This document shows positions 60,505 through 64,000 of a stretch of DNA of 64,000 bases, piece by piece; the stretch's first letter is position 1, and every line of letters begins with the position of its first letter. The translations under genes were made by a program, and so were the position numbers. Under the pieces are notes generated by a model. It searched no databases. It was not told the origin of the DNA and saw only the letters and a list, made by a program, of their open reading frames with translations. Origin of the DNA: Hydra vulgaris (lineage: Eukaryota > Cnidaria > Hydrozoa > Anthoathecata > Hydridae). The stretch spans positions 10,302,501 through 10,366,500 of the forward strand of contig NC_088931.1 in assembly GCF_038396675.1 (NCBI RefSeq). Direction: 5' to 3'.

Positions 60505-60680
60505 GAACCGTTAAAGCCTACTTGAAACAGCCAATATTACCAAGAAGGCACAAGGTAGGGACTGTTTAAAGTCACAATTAACTTCTTCTAGCCTTTGCCT
60601 AGAAAACTGAATCTTACAAGGCAGCAGGACATGAGGCAGATTGCATTGGATTACATGTAACCAGTAGCAGGTAACCACAT
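60505..60680 (-). mobile_element. LINE 5' leader fragment
   Basis: On the minus strand it contains TGCTACTGGTTA, CCTTGTAAGATTCAG and TTTCTAGGCAAAGGCTAGAA, in the same order as CCTGCTACAGGTAGG, CTTGTAGGATT and TTTAGGCAAAGGCTAGAA of the LINE leader at 3240-3340. Confidence 0.65.
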
Positions 60681-61362
60681 AGAAATCTGATAGAATGGAC
60701 ATTCATAGCTTAGTTTTCTAACTTTTAACTATCAAGCACAGAGATTAGTTATCAAATCATAGTTGGCCAAGAGAGTTTTTTTTTGAAATTTTAAAAAAAG
60801 TAATTTTTTGTTTTTGGGAATTTAAAACTTAAAAAAACAAAAAAATTATTATCTTTTAAAGCTTGGTATTTTTGTTCTTGCGGCAATTTTTGATAATATT
60901 AGTATGGAAATAAATTTGGAAAATTTATTATTATCAAAAATTTCATTTTTCTATTTAGGTCAACCTGGGTATCAAAATAATAGAATAACTAAATAAGGAT
61001 TCAAAAAAATATATACTTATTTTGAAAAAAACTAAAATTTTAAAGGTTTTTTTTCAGGTGAGCCATTTTCTTAGAAAATACTTCTGGTACTTTTCCTTCA
61101 ATAAAATCTAAAATTTCCATTTCTTTGAAAAAAATATTATTTTTAAAATCCTTATTTAATTATGTTTTTTTTAATACCCAAGTTGACAAAAAAATTTTGT
61201 TAATATTATAAGGGAATTAATTTTTCAAGACAAAATTACCAATCAAAAAATTTTTATTCCAAAAATATTATTTTTTGAAGTTTTAAATAATGTTTCCCAC
61301 AAATAAAAAACTACAACTTTTTACAATTTAAAAAAAAAGGGAAAAATCGACACCTATTGCAA

Positions 61363-61475
61363 TAAAAAATTTATCAACCTATTGCAACAGGTTGATAAAT
61401 TTTTTATCAACCTGTTGCAATAGGTTGATAAAATTTTTTATCAACCTATTGCAACAGGTTGATAAAAAATTTTTC
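61363..61475. repeat. Tandem array of a palindrome
   Basis: Three copies of a palindromic core TCAACCTATTGCAACAGGTT (or its near complement) joined by A/T runs of about 15 bases, preceded by a partial copy. Confidence 0.88.
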
Positions 61476-61620
61476 TAACACTTATAGCTATTATAACTAT
61501 TAGAAAAATTTGCACTAACAAAGTGCTGCTTTGGCTGGTTATTTTTTTTTTTTTAGTTGGTGAAAAATTATTTTTTTAAAAAACAACTAAAATCATTTAC
61601 AGAAATAAAAGATGACATAC

Positions 61621-61696
61621 TCATCTTTTGATGTCAACTCCATGAGAAGTTTTCCTAAACTTCTATGAGATATTGTGAGCAATCCAGAGTAGAATT
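61621..61696 (-). CDS. Receptor exon 2
   Basis: A 76-nt exon encoding FYSGLLTISHRSLGKLLMEL plus TSKD. Acceptor TTTTATAG, donor GTATGT. Phase (2 bases in, 2 bases left) fits exon 1 and exon 3. No domain is recognised; it would lie between the extracellular module and GAIN. Confidence 0.7.
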
Positions 61697-61770
61697 CTAT
61701 AAAACGATTAAACATATTAATTTTTTTAATTCTCTTGATTTAAACAAAAAAAAATTTTTTAATAACATAC

Positions 61771-62061
61771 TTCGAAGCTCATATACACTGTTTGCCAGTC
61801 TTCCACCTTTTCCATCTACACAATTTGTTGCCAATCCATCTTTAGAATATGTTAAGTGAAAATGTGGACCTGATAAACACATACCTCCATCCTGAATTGC
61901 AAACACATTATATTGAAAATTATTAGCTACAATAGCACATTTTTCTATTGCATTGACTCTATTCATGAAACTGTCTTTAAGACTATCATGTTTTGCTTCT
62001 AACTTCAATATCGAAGAATCATGGGAATAATCAGCCCAACAACCAATATCCCTAAAACTAC
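61771..62061 (-). CDS. Receptor exon 1 in window: four-cysteine extracellular module
   Basis: Encodes SFRDIGCWADYSHDSSILKL, SFMNRVNAIEKCAIVANNF, QYNVFAIQDGGMCLSGPHFH and YSKDGLATNCVDGKGGRLAN followed by SVYEL. The pattern GCW...R..AI.KC...A....VFA.QDGG.C..G....Y...G....C.DGKGG..AN.VY is a module I have seen in cnidarian and other invertebrate cell-surface proteins; I have no firm domain name for it. Its four cysteines suggest two disulphides. Acceptor CACTTTTAG, donor GTATGT. It begins in phase 2, so at least one more exon lies upstream, beyond 62061. Confidence 0.83.
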
Positions 62062-62393
62062 CTAAAAGTGTGGAAAAATAAAATAAATCAACTTTTTAAT
62101 CCCAAATTATTTTATAATTGGTGCCATTTTTAAGCTAAAACACCTACCCTAAAGAATTCACCCACTCTCAAAATAACAATCTCACAAAAAAAAACCTCAT
62201 TCAGCACAGCCTTTAAAAAAAAAAGAGGTGAATTGTAAGCTGCTTTATAGATATCTTTTTTTCCATAGTCTTATAAAACTCTGACACATTATGTGTTTCA
62301 TAACTCTATAAAATCTTTGTTACTGTTTGTTTTGTTATTGTTTTTTTTCAATCATTAAAAAAAACACCACTATGATTTTCATGCATCAAATCC
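62062..62393. other. AT-rich intronic DNA, nothing recognised
   Basis: Upstream of receptor exon 1; no further exon was recognised here. Confidence 0.45.
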
Positions 62394-62426
62394 TTACTAT
62401 AATTGAACAACAATAAAACCACACTA

Positions 62427-63837
62427 CAGTATTGTGAAAAAGTTAAGAACCACAAAAAAAACAAATCATAATTTATTTTTATTTTTAAATTTTTTTTTAA
62501 CCGAATATATTTTTCTGGTAAAAAGAATAATAATAATAAATTTTAGAAAATAGACAAACAAAATAAAAAATAATAATAGTGATAAAAACTTTTAAACAAA
62601 TATAAAAAATGTATTTAAAGTTTTATAGGTAATTTTTATTTTAAAAAAATTGTGAAAAAGTTAAGAACCACAGAATAAAAAACGATAATTTTTACCACCT
62701 AATACCGCGTAATTCTACCATGAATTTTTAAGCACTCATTTATACGATTTGGCATTGAGTCTATTAAATTCTCTAAAATATGTTTGGGAACATTTCCAAG
62801 TATTGCTGGTAAAATATTGCGCAACTCCTCAAGGCTCCTTGGTGCTTTCTTGGCAATCTCTTTATCAAGCCAACTCCAAAGATTTTCAATGCAATTTAGA
62901 TCTGGGCTATTTGGTGGCCAAGTTAGACGCTCAATATTTTTACTTTCGAACCATTCAGAGACAATTTTAGCCCTGTGACGTCTTGCTGAAAAATGAACGG
63001 AACGCTTTGCTCAAGTGCATCAATTGACGGTAACAAGTTGTTATTTAAAATATCGACATAATAAGTAGAGTTGAGTCGACCATCAAATAATTTAAACATA
63101 CCGAGACCATAATATGTCATGCAGCACCATATTCCAACTGACCCGCTACCTTGTTTTGTTCTTTGAACGATACAATCGTGATTATATTTTTCTGAAGGCT
63201 GCCTGCGAATCATAATTCGGTTTTTTCGGTTATCAACCTCGATATTCATCTCATCACTGAACATTACTGTCCTCCATTTTTGTTTAGACCATTCTTTGAC
63301 GCTTTGGCAAAATTCTTTTCGCTTTTTTATATGTCGTTTGGTAAGTCGCGGTTTTAGAACAGCTTTTTTCCATAACATATTGTTAGCTAATAGTTTCCTA
63401 CGCACAAGTGATGCCGAGGCTTGACGTCCATTTGAAAGCTTCCATTCCCTTCTTAAATTAAAAAATTAATTTTTTTCAAATGTTTTTATTGGTTCTTTGG
63501 TAATAACTCAGGTCATTAAAAGAATATTTTAAAAAAAAGAGAAAAATAAATTTAAAAAGACGTTTCCGCCGCATTTAGCACAAAAAATTCTTTGTGGTTC
63601 TTAACTTTTTCACACAAAAAAAAAAAAAAAAAAATTAACACATAATATTTAATCCTTATTTTTTATAGGTTCTATTAACTAACTTTCAAAAAAAAATTTT
63701 TTTCTTTTTTCTCATGCTATATTTAATATGTTTGAAAAAAAAGACTATTTTATTATCTATAGAATAAAAATTAATTAAATTTATTTGAAAAAATTTTTTT
63801 TTTTTATTTAGTGGTTCTTAATTTTTTCACAATACTG
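62427..63837 (-). mobile_element. Tc1-like transposon with double (IR/DR-type) terminal repeats
   Basis: Ends CAGTATTGTGAAAAAGTTAA (left) and the complement of TTAATTTTTTCACAATACTG (right), flanked by TA (62425-62426, 63838-63839). A second copy of GTGAAAAAGTTAAGAACCAC lies inside each end (about 62650 and 63592), giving the inner/outer direct-repeat arrangement known from Sleeping Beauty-type Tc1 elements. The transposase is on the minus strand and broken. Confidence 0.9.
62690..63460 (-). pseudogene. Tc1-like transposase pseudogene
   Basis: An open 160-codon frame (62923-63405) shows RRKLLANNMLWKKAVLKPRL, WSKQKWRTVMFSDEMNIEVD (first aspartate), SGSVGIWCCMTYYGLGMFKL and VPFIFQQD (second aspartate). 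A short deletion after QQD shifts the frame; downstream readings give AKIVSEWFESKNIERLTWPP and NSPDLNCIENLWSWLDKEIA (third acidic residue), ending near INECLKIHGRI at about 62710. The N-terminal helix-turn-helix before EWKLSNGRQAS is absent. Confidence 0.88.
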
Positions 63838-64000
63838 TATAAGTGAATAACAATAAAACCTCACTTTAATTGAACAAGAATAAAACCTCATTTTAATTTA
63901 AACAAAACCTCACTATAATTAAACAACATTAAAATCTCACTATAATTAAACAACAATAAAACCTCATTATAAGTAAACAACAATAAAGTCAAAATGAAGC
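63838..64000. repeat. About 27-bp tandem repeat, 6 copies, continuing to the window edge
   Basis: Units of the type AACAACAATAAAACCTCACT followed by ATAATTA. The same unit stands at 62394-62424 on the other side of the Tc1-like element, so the transposon sits inside the array. Confidence 0.88.

Larger units (their letters stand above)
57450..60775 (+). mobile_element. Unassigned DNA transposon-like element with inverted flanks
   Basis: 57450-57563 and 60655-60775 are inverted copies over about 110 bp (GTGCTTGATAGTTAAAAGTT on the left, its complement on the right, high identity by eye). Between them lies a decayed plus-strand protein gene (57780-59130) followed by two 20-bp minisatellites and a LINE 5' fragment. 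Whether the inverted flanks are true termini or two separate repeats is not settled. Confidence 0.5.

Overview
The window looks like nuclear DNA of a cnidarian, most likely a Hydra. It is very AT-rich, is full of (TA)n arrays, has short GT-AG introns with T-rich acceptors, and carries a dense mix of transposon families that I recall as typical of Hydra: Penelope-like elements, CR1/Jockey-like LINEs, Tc1/mariner, hAT, tRNA-derived SINEs and MITEs. Nothing prokaryotic was seen. The species is an inference and was not tested by a search.

The one convincing host gene is on the minus strand and runs from 62061 down to 32416. Thirteen exons join in frame with canonical GT/AG borders to give 531 residues. 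In order they encode a four-cysteine extracellular module, part of a GAIN domain, a GPS motif, seven transmembrane segments and a short cytoplasmic tail ending in TAA. This is an adhesion-class GPCR. Its 5' end (signal peptide, first exons) is not in the window. Its introns hold most of the right half of the window, including one of about 12.9 kb (33511-46368) packed with transposons.

Layout. 1-3185: AT-rich DNA with a 524-bp foldback element. 3185-5420: decayed LINE with a SINE inserted in it. 5979-6174: full SINE. 6363-8094: pogo/Tigger-like element containing a hAT MITE. 9440-12690: LINE, Penelope and hAT relics. 12694-13915: Tc1/IS630-like element with tandem-repeat ends. 15130-15430: hAT relic. 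15730-18830: the best Penelope-like element (808-codon open frame) between two (TA)n arrays. 18840-20810: hAT pseudogene. 20810-24550: MITE/foldback and a mariner relic. 24555-25620: LINE relic. 26735-29385: second Penelope copy with an inverted copy of its own tail at its 5' side, plus a MITE inside it. 29975-30720: hAT relic. 31530-31755: SINE. 32416-62061: receptor gene with intronic Tc1 (33874-34890), a third Penelope lineage with an inverted 5' segment and a hammerhead-ribozyme-like 3' UTR (34890-37000), an unassigned DDE transposon (37130-39922), a palindromic Tc1 (40030-41568), SINEs, MITEs, an almost perfect 548-bp palindrome (49065-49612), LINE relics, and an unassigned element encoding a PHD-like finger (57450-60775). 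62427-63837: Tc1 with double terminal repeats.

Almost every mobile gene here is broken by frameshifts, stops or truncation. The clearest exception is the Penelope frame at 16273-18699. Coordinates of low-complexity and decayed elements are approximate; homopolymer counts may be off by one or two bases.
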